Assembly: GCA_965217135.1 (NCBI GenBank)
Contig: OZ244249.1
Coordinates: 1,860,001 to 1,924,000, forward strand
Origin: HXMU1420-2 sp017643305
GTDB lineage: Bacteria > Pseudomonadota > Alphaproteobacteria > Rhodobacterales > Rhodobacteraceae
DNA: 64,000 bases
Direction: 5' to 3'
The position numbers and the translations under genes are program-made. Of the stretch, positions 35,170-44,578 are shown one piece after another. The notes under the pieces are model-generated. The model saw only the letters and a program-made list of their open reading frames with translations. It did not search any database and had not been told where the DNA came from. Numbering within the stretch: position 1 is the stretch's first letter; the number at the start of each line of letters is the position of its first letter.

Positions 35170-36296
35170 TCGATCCGGTCTATGCCGATATCTGTTACGC
35201 GCTGCGGGGAGCAGGGCAGGCGACACCGTGCCTTGTGCTCGACCTAGACCGTTACAGCTCCAATATTGACACGGCGCGGGCAAATGTGGCGCCGGGCCTG
35301 TCAGTGCGGGTGGTGGCCAAATCGCTGGCCTGTCTTCCGATGCTGGACCTTGCGATGCAGGGGCTGGAGGCAAATGGTATGATGACCTTTTCCGCCACCA
35401 TGCTGCGGCTGTTTCTGTGGGAGCGGCCAGAGGTGACGCATCTGATGGGTAAACCGCTGCCGGTGGCGGCGGTGGCGGATGTGCTGGCGGTGCAGCCGGA
35501 GGCCGCAGGCCGGGTGATCTGGCTGGTGGACACGGGGGCCCGTGCCGCGCAACTGGCAGAGCTGGCGGGGCAGACCGGGCAAAGCCTGCGGGTTGCGGTG
35601 GAGCTGGATGTGGGGTTGCACAGGGGCGGTGTGCCACCGGGTGATCTCGCGGGGATGTTGGGCGATCTGGCCGCGCATCCGGGCCTGATCTTCGAAGGGG
35701 TCATGGGGTATGAACCGCATCTGGCGAAACTGCCGGGCCTGTTGCGTGGAATTGCCACGCGGCGTGTGCAAGCGGCGTTGGCGCAGGGCGCGGATCTGAC
35801 CCGCGCGCGTGGTGGCACGCTGGTCAACACCGGCGGCAGTATGACCTTTGCCAGCTACAGGCCTGACCATGGTCCGACGGAGGTGGCGCTGGGATCGGTG
35901 CTGGCCAAACCGACCGATTTCGACCTGTCTGCAACTGAGGCGTTTCAGCCCGCGCTGTTCATCGCCACGCCGATCCTGAAATACCTGCCGGGCAATCCGT
36001 TGCCGGGACTCGACTGGCTGCCTGCCGGGAAGCGCCGCGCACATATCGCGATCTATGGCGGATACTGGAAGGCAAAACCTGTTTGGCCGGCGGGCTATAA
36101 TTGTTCCGGAGTGTTTGGGCATTCCTCCAACCAGGAAATGTGGGCGGGGCCGGTGCTGGTTTCCTCCCCGGTGGATGACTTCGCCCTGCTGCGCCCGACC
36201 CAGAGCGAGGCGGTTTTGCCGGAGTTTGGCGAGGTGGTTGTGCATTCCAAAGGCCAGATCATCCAGCGCTGGGCAACCCTGCCGGTGGCGCAATAA
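35166..36296 (+). CDS. PLP-dependent alanine-racemase-fold enzyme, D-threonine aldolase family
   Basis: The 376-residue product has an alanine-racemase-like N-terminal barrel with the Schiff-base lysine Lys52 in VVAKSLACLPM. The C-terminal domain contains the metal-binding-type end HSSNQEMW seen in D-threonine aldolase and D-serine dehydratase relatives. It probably cleaves or dehydrates a D-beta-hydroxy amino acid. It overlaps the lactone-oxidase-like gene by four bases. The link between an aldonolactone oxidase and this enzyme is not one I can place in a known pathway. Confidence 0.8.
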   Translation: MIDPVYADICYALRGAGQATPCLVLDLDRYSSNIDTARANVAPGLSVRVVAKSLACLPMLDLAMQGLEANGMMTFSATMLRLFLWERPEVTHLMGKPLPVAAVADVLAVQPEAAGRVIWLVDTGARAAQLAELAGQTGQSLRVAVELDVGLHRGGVPPGDLAGMLGDLAAHPGLIFEGVMGYEPHLAKLPGLLRGIATRRVQAALAQGADLTRARGGTLVNTGGSMTFASYRPDHGPTEVALGSVLAKPTDFDLSATEAFQPALFIATPILKYLPGNPLPGLDWLPAGKRRAHIAIYGGYWKAKPVWPAGYNCSGVFGHSSNQEMWAGPVLVSSPVDDFALLRPTQSEAVLPEFGEVVVHSKGQIIQRWATLPVAQ

Positions 36297-36454
36297 GAGG
36301 CTTTCGTGGCGCGAAAGCCCGCCGATTGGCAGGCGGCGATGTGCATTTTTCCGCGCATGAGATTGCATGGAGCAACGGGATGTCTCTTTCCGGCCGTGTG
36401 AGCGTTAGAATGGCACTCAGATGCCCGACAAGATTGATACGAGCGGAGAATTTC

Positions 36455-36688
36455 ATGAGTAAACCAATCAAAACCACCCTTTGCTGTATTGCGCTGGTGA
36501 CTGCAGCTGGCTGCACGGCAAACCCGGTCGCGGAACGTGAAGCCACCTGTGTGGGCGGCACCGTCGCCGGGGCTGCGGTTGGCGGGTTGATCGGCAACCA
36601 GATCGGCGCAGGTTCCGGCAACGCGCTGGCCACGGCGATCGGTGCCATGGCGGGTGGCGCGGCAGCGGCGACCAGCATGGAGTGCTGA
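36455..36688 (+). CDS. Small glycine-zipper lipoprotein
   Basis: The 77-residue product starts at the ATG at 36455 with GGAG six bases upstream. The signal peptide ends in a lipobox VTAAGC. The mature part is a single glycine-zipper hairpin (GGTVAGAAVGGLIGNQIGAG) of the SlyB/17-kDa-antigen type, which inserts in or packs on membranes. It is probably an outer-membrane or periplasmic lipoprotein of unknown role. It ends in EC after a second alanine/glycine-rich stretch. Confidence 0.75.
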   Translation: MSKPIKTTLCCIALVTAAGCTANPVAEREATCVGGTVAGAAVGGLIGNQIGAGSGNALATAIGAMAGGAAAATSMEC

Positions 36689-36906
36689 GGCAGATCCAAA
36701 CGGGATCCTGGCTGACGAAAGACCCCCGGCACGTGACTGCGGCCAAAACTGTGGCCAAAGGGGGGGCGCCGTGAATAGACTGGCGGTTCCCCTGACCCTT
36801 CGATTTAGCCAGAATCAAAAAACGAATTCACTGTTCGACGAAGTTCGCGGGATAAAGCGGCACCGTGCGCCTTCCTCCCGCCGATGCGCAGCTTTGGGAA
36901 TTGTCT

Positions 36907-38418
36907 CTACCGGTTTCCCCGTCCCGTGAACCGCGCCGCGTCTGCCGCTGCGCGGCGAATGGCGTTGGATTTATGGACGGTCTCCATATACTCAGCCTCG
37001 GGGTTGCTGTCATAGACAACGCCGCCACCCGCTTGGATATACAGTTTTTCGTCCTTCACGATGGCCGTACGCAGGGCGATGCACATGTCCATGTCGCCAC
37101 CCGCACTGATATAGCCGCAGCCGCCGCCATAGACACCGCGTTTCTCAGGCTCCAGTTCATCGATGATTTCCATCGCGCGCACCTTGGGTGCACCGGAAAC
37201 CGTGCCCGCCGGCATCCCGGCGAAATAGGCGTCCAGTGCGTCCTTGTCGTCGTCCAGTTCGCCCAACACGTTTGACACGATGTGCATGACATGGCTGTAG
37301 CGTTCGATGATAAATTTCTCGGTCGGGCGCACCGTGCCGATCTTGGCCACACGGCCACAATCGTTGCGGCCAAGGTCCAGCAGCATCAGGTGTTCTGCCA
37401 GTTCCTTTTCATCCCCCAGCAGATCGACTTCCAGCGCCTTGTCTTCTTCCGGCGTGGCGCCGCGTGGGCGGGTGCCTGCGATCGGGCGGATGGTGACCTC
37501 GTTGCCAAAGACCCGAACGAGGATTTCCGGCGACGCGCCCACGACCTGAAAACCGCCGAAGTTGAAATAGAACATGAACGGTGAAGGGTTTGTCCGCCGT
37601 AGCGACCGGTAGAGCGCGAAGGGCGGCTGGCGGAATTCCTGCGTCCAGCGCTGGGCCGGGACCACCTGAAAAATGTCACCTGCGCGGATGTAATCCTTGG
37701 CCTTCTCCACAGCGGCCTTGTAGCCGTCCTTGGTGAAATTGCTGACCGGCGGGCCCGCATCCTGAGCTTCGCCCAGATCCCGGGTTTCGCCCGGCATGGC
37801 GCGGTCCAGATCGCGCACCGCGTCCATCACGCGTTCGGCGGCCTGGGCATAGGCGGCACGGGCCGATTGGCCTTCGCTGACCCAGGCGGGTGATACCACG
37901 GTTACGTCACCCTTGACCCCGTCCAGCACCGCCACGACTGACGGCCGCTGCATCAATCCATCGGGCAGGCCCAGTGGATCGGGGTTCACATTTGGCAGAT
38001 TTTCGATCAGCCGCACCATGTCATAGCCTAGGTAACCGAAAAGTCCGGCAGCGGCCTGCGGCAGGTCTTCTGGCAGGTCAATCCGACTTTCGGCCAGCAG
38101 CGCGCGCAGATTGTCGAGCGGGTTGCCGTCCTGCGGTTCGAAACCGTCGGGGTCAAACCGGGCGGAGCGGTTCAGCTCCGATTGCGTGCCTCGGCAGCGC
38201 CAAACCAGATCTGGCTTCATGCCAATGATCGAATAGCGCCCGCGTACTTCGCCGCCAGTAACCGATTCCAGCATGAAACTGTCGGTCTGCGCGCCAGTCA
38301 GCTTCAGCATCAGCGATACAGGCGTATCCAGATCCGCCGCGAGGCGGGTGGATACGACCTGGTTTTCTCCGGCTTCGTAGGCAGCTGCGAAGGTTTCGAA
38401 ATCCGGCGTCAGGGCCAT
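36907..38418 (-). CDS. trpE: Anthranilate synthase component I
   Basis: The 503-residue subunit converts chorismate to anthranilate in tryptophan synthesis. The N-terminal regulatory domain has the tryptophan-sensing MLESVTGGE segment, and the chorismate-binding domain has IRPIAGTRPRG and GMPAGTVSGAPKVRAMEI. The partner trpG is not in the window. Its ATG overlaps the ppiD stop codon by one base (TGATG), so it is translationally coupled. No tryptophan leader peptide or attenuator is visible upstream. Confidence 0.96.
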   Translation of the reverse strand: MALTPDFETFAAAYEAGENQVVSTRLAADLDTPVSLMLKLTGAQTDSFMLESVTGGEVRGRYSIIGMKPDLVWRCRGTQSELNRSARFDPDGFEPQDGNPLDNLRALLAESRIDLPEDLPQAAAGLFGYLGYDMVRLIENLPNVNPDPLGLPDGLMQRPSVVAVLDGVKGDVTVVSPAWVSEGQSARAAYAQAAERVMDAVRDLDRAMPGETRDLGEAQDAGPPVSNFTKDGYKAAVEKAKDYIRAGDIFQVVPAQRWTQEFRQPPFALYRSLRRTNPSPFMFYFNFGGFQVVGASPEILVRVFGNEVTIRPIAGTRPRGATPEEDKALEVDLLGDEKELAEHLMLLDLGRNDCGRVAKIGTVRPTEKFIIERYSHVMHIVSNVLGELDDDKDALDAYFAGMPAGTVSGAPKVRAMEIIDELEPEKRGVYGGGCGYISAGGDMDMCIALRTAIVKDEKLYIQAGGGVVYDSNPEAEYMETVHKSNAIRRAAADAARFTGRGNR

Positions 38419-40271
38419 CAGTTCCCGCCTGTCTGAATGCTGGTCTGCACCGCCTCCAATGCACGCTGGTCGATTTGCGGGCTGGCACGACGCTGCGCGT
38501 CGGCCATGTAGGCTTCGAACAGGGCAGAGGCCAGCGCCTGATTCGCCTCGCGTTGCATCCCGTCGCTAAACCGCTGCAATTCCGGTGTGTCCTCGGCGGC
38601 TTCGACACGGTCCAGGCGTACGATCTGCACGGTTGCCCTGGCCGGAATCACACGCACATCGCCCGGTTCCATTTCGAAAACTTGGATCATGAAATCGGGC
38701 GCGGTACCGTCAATATAGGCCTGCCGCATCAGGCCGTTTTCGACCCGCATGTTCAGTCCCGCTTCGGTGAAATCGCCAAGTTCGGCCAGTTTCAACACCG
38801 CAGCGGCGGCATGGGTTTCCAGGGCGAGACGTGTTTCGGCCTCCGTCCAGGCGGCGATCACCTGATTGCGGGCACTTTCAAATGGCTCGGGGCGCTCGGG
38901 CAGGGTTTCGTCCAGGCGCAGGGCAAAAAGCCCGCCATCTTCCAGATAGCCCATTTCCGGATAGTCCTCGGCCGTGACGGTGGCTGCCGTGCTGCGGAAC
39001 GCATCATATGCGGCCACGCCTTCGGAAACCTCCGGGGACCAGTCAATTTGACCCAGTTCCGCATCGGTTTCCTCGGCCAGTTCTTCCAGCGTCGCACCAC
39101 CGGCGAGCAGATCATCCATTGGGCCTGCCTGAACCTCGATCAGGCGGCGGGCGCGGTCAGCGGCCAGTTCATCACGAAGTTCCGGCATGGCGTCTTCGAA
39201 GCTGGTCATGCGCGCCGCCAGCGTTCCGTTTACGCGGAACAGCGCCGGTCCCAGCGAGGAGGGCAGTGGCCCGACTACATCGCCGATTTCGGTGGCGAAC
39301 ACGGTCTCTCCTGCGCCTCCCAGGTCGCCGATTGTCACGTCGCCCAAATCCACATCCTGCAGGGCCAGCCCACGATCTTCGACCAAGCGTTCAAACGTGG
39401 TGCCGCCCACTTCCAGCTGGGCCTTGGCATCATTGGCGGCGGCCTCATCGCTGAAAACCAGCCGTTCCACCAGCCGTCGTTCCGGCACTTGGTAGGTGTC
39501 GGCCCGTTGGTCGTAGAGCGTGCGCAGGCTGGCTTCGTCCACCTCGACCTGATCCAGAATCATTTCGGGTGTCAGCAGCACGTAAGTCAGCTTTTTGGTT
39601 TCGGGCAGACGAAAATCATCCGGATTGGTGTCGTAATAAGCCCGAAGCGCGGTATCGTCAGGTTCACCGATCGGTTCTGCCAGATCCGCGGCGGTCAGGC
39701 CGGACCAGGTAAAACTGCGCCGTTCGCCCACAAAAGCGGTCAACGTTTCAGCATAGGTGTTGGGCATCTGTGCCGCGGAAACAATGGCACCTTGGGCCAA
39801 CGTTCGGGCGCTTTCGGCGCGGAGGTCTTCTTCGAATTCAGTTTCCGAAAGCCCGGCCTGCTCGATCGCAAAGCGATAGGATTCGCGGTCAAAATTACCG
39901 TCGAGCCCCTGGAAAGCCGGGATGCGTTCTAGTTCCTGCAGCACGGTTTCGTCACCGACAGACAGACCGATATTTGCAACCTCATCATCCAGCGCGGCCA
40001 GCGCAACGAGCCGGCCCAGTACAACCTGGTCGATGCCGAACAGGCGAACCTGTTCCATCGTCAGGGATTGGCCGATTTGCGCTTCTGTGGCGCGAATTTC
40101 GCGTTGTAGTTCACGGTAATATTCATCCACCGTGATCGACTGGCTGCCGACACTGCCCACGGTGCGGATGCTTCCACCCAGGTTGGTGACCCCGAATCCG
40201 CCCAGACCCAGGATCAGCAGACCCAGAATGATCCAAACGAATGTTTTCGACAGGCTGTTCTCTTTGGCCAT
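38418..40271 (-). CDS. ppiD: Membrane-anchored periplasmic peptidyl-prolyl isomerase PpiD-like
   Basis: The 617-residue product starts with a short cytoplasmic tail and one membrane segment (WIILGLLILGLGGFGV). A SurA-N-like helical domain and a parvulin-type PPIase region in the middle follow, and the protein ends with a long helical C-terminus. PpiD proteins help outer-membrane and secreted proteins leave the Sec translocon. The parvulin active-site residues are not well conserved, so chaperone function may dominate. The gene is directly upstream of trpE with a one-base stop/start overlap. Confidence 0.85.
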   Translation of the reverse strand: MAKENSLSKTFVWIILGLLILGLGGFGVTNLGGSIRTVGSVGSQSITVDEYYRELQREIRATEAQIGQSLTMEQVRLFGIDQVVLGRLVALAALDDEVANIGLSVGDETVLQELERIPAFQGLDGNFDRESYRFAIEQAGLSETEFEEDLRAESARTLAQGAIVSAAQMPNTYAETLTAFVGERRSFTWSGLTAADLAEPIGEPDDTALRAYYDTNPDDFRLPETKKLTYVLLTPEMILDQVEVDEASLRTLYDQRADTYQVPERRLVERLVFSDEAAANDAKAQLEVGGTTFERLVEDRGLALQDVDLGDVTIGDLGGAGETVFATEIGDVVGPLPSSLGPALFRVNGTLAARMTSFEDAMPELRDELAADRARRLIEVQAGPMDDLLAGGATLEELAEETDAELGQIDWSPEVSEGVAAYDAFRSTAATVTAEDYPEMGYLEDGGLFALRLDETLPERPEPFESARNQVIAAWTEAETRLALETHAAAAVLKLAELGDFTEAGLNMRVENGLMRQAYIDGTAPDFMIQVFEMEPGDVRVIPARATVQIVRLDRVEAAEDTPELQRFSDGMQREANQALASALFEAYMADAQRRASPQIDQRALEAVQTSIQTGGN

Positions 40272-40329
40272 ATCGCCCTCTGCGCTGTTGTCGAGCGTTG
40301 TCTACGATGGGCAGGGAGGGGGGGCAAGG

Positions 40330-41505
40330 TCAGATGGTAACGCTGGCCAGCCGTTTCAGTGTTTCATGCAGCCCGGCCCGGTCCGCATTGGCAAAGGCGA
40401 TGCGCAACTGGCGTGCGCCAGCGGGGTCGTCACCGGGCGTGAACATGGTGGCGGGCAGAACCAGCAGGCTGGCCTCCTGCACCAGATGTTTTGCGAGGGC
40501 GTCGGAGGAGGTGTCGAACGGGTGCTCAAGATAAGCGAAATAGGCCCCGAGACCCAGCAGTTTCCAGCCCTTGTCGGCCAGCGGTTGAAATCCGTCGGCA
40601 ATGGCCGCCCGGCGGTCGAGGATTTCGTACCGCTCCCCGGCCACCCAGTCTTGCAGGTTCTGCATGCCCCAGAGCGCGGCAAACTGGCCGATCTGGCTTG
40701 GGCAGATGGTGACTGTGTCCAGGAATTTTTCAATTTCGGCCAGCAGGGCGGGGGAGCTTGCCAGCGCCCCAACCCGGTGGCCGGTGAGCCGGTAGGTTTT
40801 CGAGAAGGAGTAGAGATGCACCAACGTCTGGTCCCAGTCGGGATCCTGGAAAAGGGCGTGCGGGGCATCTTCGGTGGCAAGGAAATCGCGATAGGTTTCA
40901 TCAAGGATCAGCCGCACGCCGTGGTCGCGGGCCAATGCGTAGAACTCTGCAATCAGTTCGGGCGGGTATTCCACGCCGCAGGGGTTGTTCGGGCTGACCA
41001 GCGCGATGGCGCGGGTGCGGGGGGTTATGCGAGCCCTGGCAATTTGGGGATCAGGCAGCAGGGTGGCATCTGTCGGGATTGGTATGGCAGTGACGCCAAC
41101 CATATCGAGATACATTTTATGATTGAAATACCATGGAGTTGGAAGGAGAACTTCATCCCCCTGGGTGGTCAGCGCGGAAAGGGCCGCAGCGAAGGCTTCG
41201 TTGCAGCCCGAGGTGATGGCAACCTGTTCGGTGCGAACCGGACCGCCGTAGCGGGCGGCGATTTCGTCTGCCAGCGCGCTGCGCAATTCCGGCAGGCCGA
41301 GGACCGCACCGTAGAGATGAACTTCGGGCCGGTTGGTTACGATGTCGGCGATATAAGCGCAGAGCGCGGGTGGTGGCGGGGCGACTGGCGCGGCCTGGCT
41401 GAGATTGATCAGGGGGCGGTCGACGGGGAAGGTCACGCCGTCCAGCCATTTCTTGGCCTCGACGATGGGGGCGGGAAAGGTGGATTGGGTGCGGGTCGGG
41501 CGCAT
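40330..41505 (-). CDS. Class I/II pyridoxal-phosphate aminotransferase
   Basis: The 391-residue product has the fold-type I motifs VSPNNPCGVEYP, ILDETYRDFL and the Schiff-base lysine region YSFSKTYRLTGHRVG. It is related to aspartate/tyrosine-type aminotransferases; the amino-group donor is not predictable. The start chosen is the ATG at 41505. A longer frame to 41742 crosses the dispersed repeat and is not credible. The gene ends 58 bases before ppiD in the same direction. Confidence 0.85.
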   Translation of the reverse strand: MRPTRTQSTFPAPIVEAKKWLDGVTFPVDRPLINLSQAAPVAPPPPALCAYIADIVTNRPEVHLYGAVLGLPELRSALADEIAARYGGPVRTEQVAITSGCNEAFAAALSALTTQGDEVLLPTPWYFNHKMYLDMVGVTAIPIPTDATLLPDPQIARARITPRTRAIALVSPNNPCGVEYPPELIAEFYALARDHGVRLILDETYRDFLATEDAPHALFQDPDWDQTLVHLYSFSKTYRLTGHRVGALASSPALLAEIEKFLDTVTICPSQIGQFAALWGMQNLQDWVAGERYEILDRRAAIADGFQPLADKGWKLLGLGAYFAYLEHPFDTSSDALAKHLVQEASLLVLPATMFTPGDDPAGARQLRIAFANADRAGLHETLKRLASVTI

Positions 41506-41793
41506 GGGACACTCGGCAACTGGGGCGTTTGGGTTCGAGGGTGGAGTTTGAGTATTTTTCCCAAGAAGAAGCAAGTGACGTTCGCGGCGGTTGAGCTGTC
41601 TTGGGGCTGTGTTGGCGATTGAGTGAATGTTGCGGAGCGTTACGCTGATTGTCAGGGCAGATCTGCGCGCGTTAAGGTCAATAAGCTTAACGCTAATTCC
41701 GAGTTTTCGCGCCGGTTTGTATTTATGTGGCGAATGGCGCAACTTTGACGGCAGGCCATGTTGCCGAGTGTCCGTCAGCGCGACAAACCGTGA
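41506..41793. other. Intergenic region with dispersed repeat copy 3 and a hairpin
   Basis: The tail GAGTATTTTTCCCAAGAAGA (41549 onwards) belongs to the repeat seen at 5050, 9700 and 45835. A perfect eight-base-pair inverted repeat, GCGTTAAG/CTTAACGC (41669-41693), lies nearer gpt. It has no T-tract and could be an operator or a weak terminator. No gene is supported. Confidence 0.45.
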
Positions 41794-42297
41794 TCAGTCG
41801 CGCCCGCGATATGGCTCCACATATTGCAGGGCCATGTCCCAGGGGAAGAAGATCCACGTATCCTGGCTGACCTCGGTGATGAACGTGTTCACCTGCGGGC
41901 GGCCTTTGGGTTTGGCGTAAACCGTTGCGAAATGCGCGTTGGGATACATCGCGCGCACGACTTCCAGCGTTTTGCCAGTGTCGACCAGGTCATCCACGAT
42001 CAGGATGCCCGTACCGTCGCCCATCAGCTCTGAATCCGGATGCTTCAGCACTTTGGCGTCGGCCTGAGACTGATGGTCGTAGGATTTGATACTGATCGTA
42101 TCGACGGTGCGAATGTCCAGTTCTCGGCTGACGATCATCGCGGGTGCCATACCGCCACGGGTCACTGCCACAACCGCCCGCCATGCGCCATTATCCGGCC
42201 CCAGACCGTCCAGTCGCCAAGCCAGAGCGCGCGCGTCGCGGTGGATCTGGTCCCAGCTGATGTGGAAGCCTTTTTCGTGGGGCAGGCGGTCGGTCAT
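41794..42297 (-). CDS. gpt: Xanthine phosphoribosyltransferase
   Basis: The 167-residue product is a type I PRTase with the PRPP loop ILIVDDLVDTGKT at residues 98-110 and the short pyrophosphate loop AVTRGGM near residue 45. It salvages xanthine and guanine using PRPP. Length and motif spacing match the E. coli Gpt family. It is followed downstream by an intergenic hairpin; upstream, 20 bases away, lies the LysE-family gene in the same direction. Confidence 0.93.
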   Translation of the reverse strand: MTDRLPHEKGFHISWDQIHRDARALAWRLDGLGPDNGAWRAVVAVTRGGMAPAMIVSRELDIRTVDTISIKSYDHQSQADAKVLKHPDSELMGDGTGILIVDDLVDTGKTLEVVRAMYPNAHFATVYAKPKGRPQVNTFITEVSQDTWIFFPWDMALQYVEPYRGRD

Positions 42298-42317
42298 GGT
42301 GATCCTTTCAGAAGAGA

Positions 42318-42896
42318 TTACGGCCCGACCGGCGTCCAGCGTCCGGTCAACAGCCGCAGGCCAAGCGCGCCGAGCACCATCGCGGCGGCGCGATCAAAGA
42401 CAGGTTTCAGTTTCAGATAGCGGGCGCGGATCGCCCCGACGCTCATCGCCACGGCAATCGTGGGCTGCACGATCATCTCCACACCAAGATGGTTCAGGAA
42501 AATCAAACCCTTCTCGGTGGGAGTTAACCCTTGAGGGAAGATCACCAAAATGACGGCGGCGGCAAACAGTACCGATTTGGGATTGGCCAGGTTGATCGCC
42601 AGGCCACCAAGAAACGCCCCGCGCCACATCTGCACGGCCAGCCACAGCAGATAGAGCGCACCCGCCGCCTTCATTATCCCAAAGGCCCAGGGAAACAGGT
42701 GGAACAGCACGTCCAGCCCCAGCAGGGCGGCCAGCGTCCACAGTGCCGCCATTGTCGCCAGGCCCAGCGCGGCGGCGATCCCGGTCGCGCGCCCATGGGC
42801 CAGCGCCGTGCGGATCAGGTAGAGAAGGGACGGCCCCGGGCTGGCAATGGCGGCCAGCAGCGTCAGGTTGAACGCAAGGATATGGGCCAGCTCCAT
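42318..42896 (-). CDS. LysE/RhtB-family amino-acid exporter
   Basis: The 192-residue integral membrane protein has five to six hydrophobic segments and the family start LLAAIASPGPSLLYLIRTAL, with the conserved NLANPKSVLF in the second repeat half. Such transporters export lysine, homoserine lactone or similar compounds. It lies between fabI (six bases upstream) and gpt on the same strand, so it is probably part of that transcript. Confidence 0.87.
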   Translation of the reverse strand: MELAHILAFNLTLLAAIASPGPSLLYLIRTALAHGRATGIAAALGLATMAALWTLAALLGLDVLFHLFPWAFGIMKAAGALYLLWLAVQMWRGAFLGGLAINLANPKSVLFAAAVILVIFPQGLTPTEKGLIFLNHLGVEMIVQPTIAVAMSVGAIRARYLKLKPVFDRAAAMVLGALGLRLLTGRWTPVGP

Positions 42897-42902
42897 TCCC
42901 GC

Positions 42903-43709
42903 TCAGCCCTTGGAGATATCCGGTGCGTCCACGGCCTTCATGCCGACCACGTGATAGCCCGCGTCCACATGCAGGTTTTCGCCGGTCACGCCCGAGCTGA
43001 GATCGCTCAGCAGGTACAGCGCGGATTTGCCGACATCGTCGGTGGTCACGTTGCGGCGCAGGGGCGAATTGTATTCGTTCCACTTCATGATGTAGCGGAA
43101 ATCGCCGATGCCCGAGGCGGCCAGCGTCTTGATCGGACCCGCCGAGATCGCGTTGACGCGGATGCCGTCCTTGCCCAGATCTTCGGCGAGGTATTTCACC
43201 GACGCCTCCAGCGCCGCCTTGGCCACGCCCATGACGTTGTAATGCGGCATGACCTGCTCGGCCCCGTAATAGGTGAGCGTCAGCATCGACCCGCCGCACT
43301 TCATCATCTTTTCCGCCCGCTGTGCGACGGCGGTGAAGGAATAGACCGAGATATCCATGGTCATCATGAAATTCGCCCGCGACGTATTCACGTAGCGGCC
43401 GCGCAGTTCATTCTTGTCGGAAAAGCCTATGGCGTGCACAACGAAGTCCAGTTCACCCCAGGTTTCGCCCAGAGCCGTGAACATCGCGTCGATGGAGCCT
43501 TCGTCGCCCACATCGCAGGGCAGGACGATCTTGCTGCCCAGTTGTTCGGCCAGCGGCTCGACCCGTTTCTTCAGGGCTTCGCCCTGGTAGGAGAAAGCCA
43601 GCTCCGCACCGGCGTCGGCGCAGGCCCGCGCGATGCCCCATGCGATGGATTTGTCATTCGCCAGCCCCATGATCAGCCCGCGCTTCCCGGCCATCAGCGT
43701 CCCAGACAT
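42903..43709 (-). CDS. fabI: Enoyl-[acyl-carrier-protein] reductase FabI
   Basis: The 268-residue product catalyses the last reductive step of each fatty-acid elongation cycle with NADH. The FabI nucleotide loop GLANDKSIAWG (residues 15-25) and the catalytic Y-x6-K pair Tyr157 and Lys164 (HYNVMGVAK) are intact. Length is typical. It is divergent from pdxH, with the promoters in the 125-base spacer. Confidence 0.96.
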   Translation of the reverse strand: MSGTLMAGKRGLIMGLANDKSIAWGIARACADAGAELAFSYQGEALKKRVEPLAEQLGSKIVLPCDVGDEGSIDAMFTALGETWGELDFVVHAIGFSDKNELRGRYVNTSRANFMMTMDISVYSFTAVAQRAEKMMKCGGSMLTLTYYGAEQVMPHYNVMGVAKAALEASVKYLAEDLGKDGIRVNAISAGPIKTLAASGIGDFRYIMKWNEYNSPLRRNVTTDDVGKSALYLLSDLSSGVTGENLHVDAGYHVVGMKAVDAPDISKG

Positions 43710-43834
43710 AGCAGTCGCCCTTTGCTTTCTTGCATTGGCGAAGAGCTTTAGGCGATTGCCCGGATCGCTTCAAGGGACGCCTTGCCGGGCCTGTAGGGCC
43801 ACACTAGGTTGCCGATGACCACAGGAGACAGGCG

Positions 43835-44440
43835 ATGAGTGACAGAAGCGGGATTTTTGCAGGCGACGATCCGTTCGAGATTGCCCGTCTTTGGCTGGCC
43901 GAGGCCGAAGCGGCCGAAGTGAACGATCCGAACGCAATTGCGCTGTCCACAGTGGACGCCGATGGACTGCCGAATGCGCGCATGGTTCTGTTGAAGGACA
44001 TAGAAGATGCGGGCTTTGTGTTCTACACAAATTACGGGAGCGCGAAGGCCCAGGAACTGGACGGAGCGCAGAAAGCCGCTTTCGTGATGCACTGGAAATC
44101 CCTGCGCCGTCAGATTCGCGTTCGGGGTACCGTCACGCGCGAAGCGGGACCGAAGGCGGACGCTTATTATGCGTCCCGCTCGCTGAAGAGCCGACTGGGT
44201 GCTTGGGCCTCAAATCAGTCGCAGCCGTTGGAAAGTCGCACGGCACTGATGGCAGAGGTGGCCCGGGTCACCGCCAGCCATGGCACCCAGCCTGAACGCC
44301 CGCCGTTTTGGGGGGGATATCGGATCACACCCGTAGAGATCGAGTTCTGGGCCGATGGTGCATTTCGGTTGCATGATCGGTTCGTCTGGCGGCGGAGTGG
44401 GCCGGGTGACGTATGGTCAATTCAACGCCTTTCTCCATGA
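43835..44440 (+). CDS. pdxH: Pyridoxamine/pyridoxine 5'-phosphate oxidase
   Basis: The 201-residue FMN enzyme makes pyridoxal 5'-phosphate. Family motifs are MVLLKDIEDAGFVFYTN, HWKSLRRQIRVRG and the C-terminal RLHDRFVWRR. AGGAGA lies six bases before the ATG. The product serves the several PLP enzymes in this window, but that is coincidental supply rather than an operon link. Confidence 0.95.
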   Translation: MSDRSGIFAGDDPFEIARLWLAEAEAAEVNDPNAIALSTVDADGLPNARMVLLKDIEDAGFVFYTNYGSAKAQELDGAQKAAFVMHWKSLRRQIRVRGTVTREAGPKADAYYASRSLKSRLGAWASNQSQPLESRTALMAEVARVTASHGTQPERPPFWGGYRITPVEIEFWADGAFRLHDRFVWRRSGPGDVWSIQRLSP

Positions 44441-44578
44441 TTTTGCTCGTCACATTGTACGTTACGTGAACTGGAAGCGGCTGAAATTAATTAACAAATA
44501 ATTTGACAAAACGGTTGCGCGCAGGCAGCAATATTACGGTTATATGATATGGGCAATTCAAGGTAAACGGAAATAAAT
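44441..44578 (+). promoter_or_regulatory. AT-rich leader of the cold-shock-domain gene
   Basis: This spacer is markedly AT-rich and contains TTGACA at 44503-44508 and TATGAT at 44543-44548, although the two are too far apart for a standard -35/-10 pair. A long leader is common for cold-shock genes. Thermosensing is possible but not shown. Confidence 0.35.
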
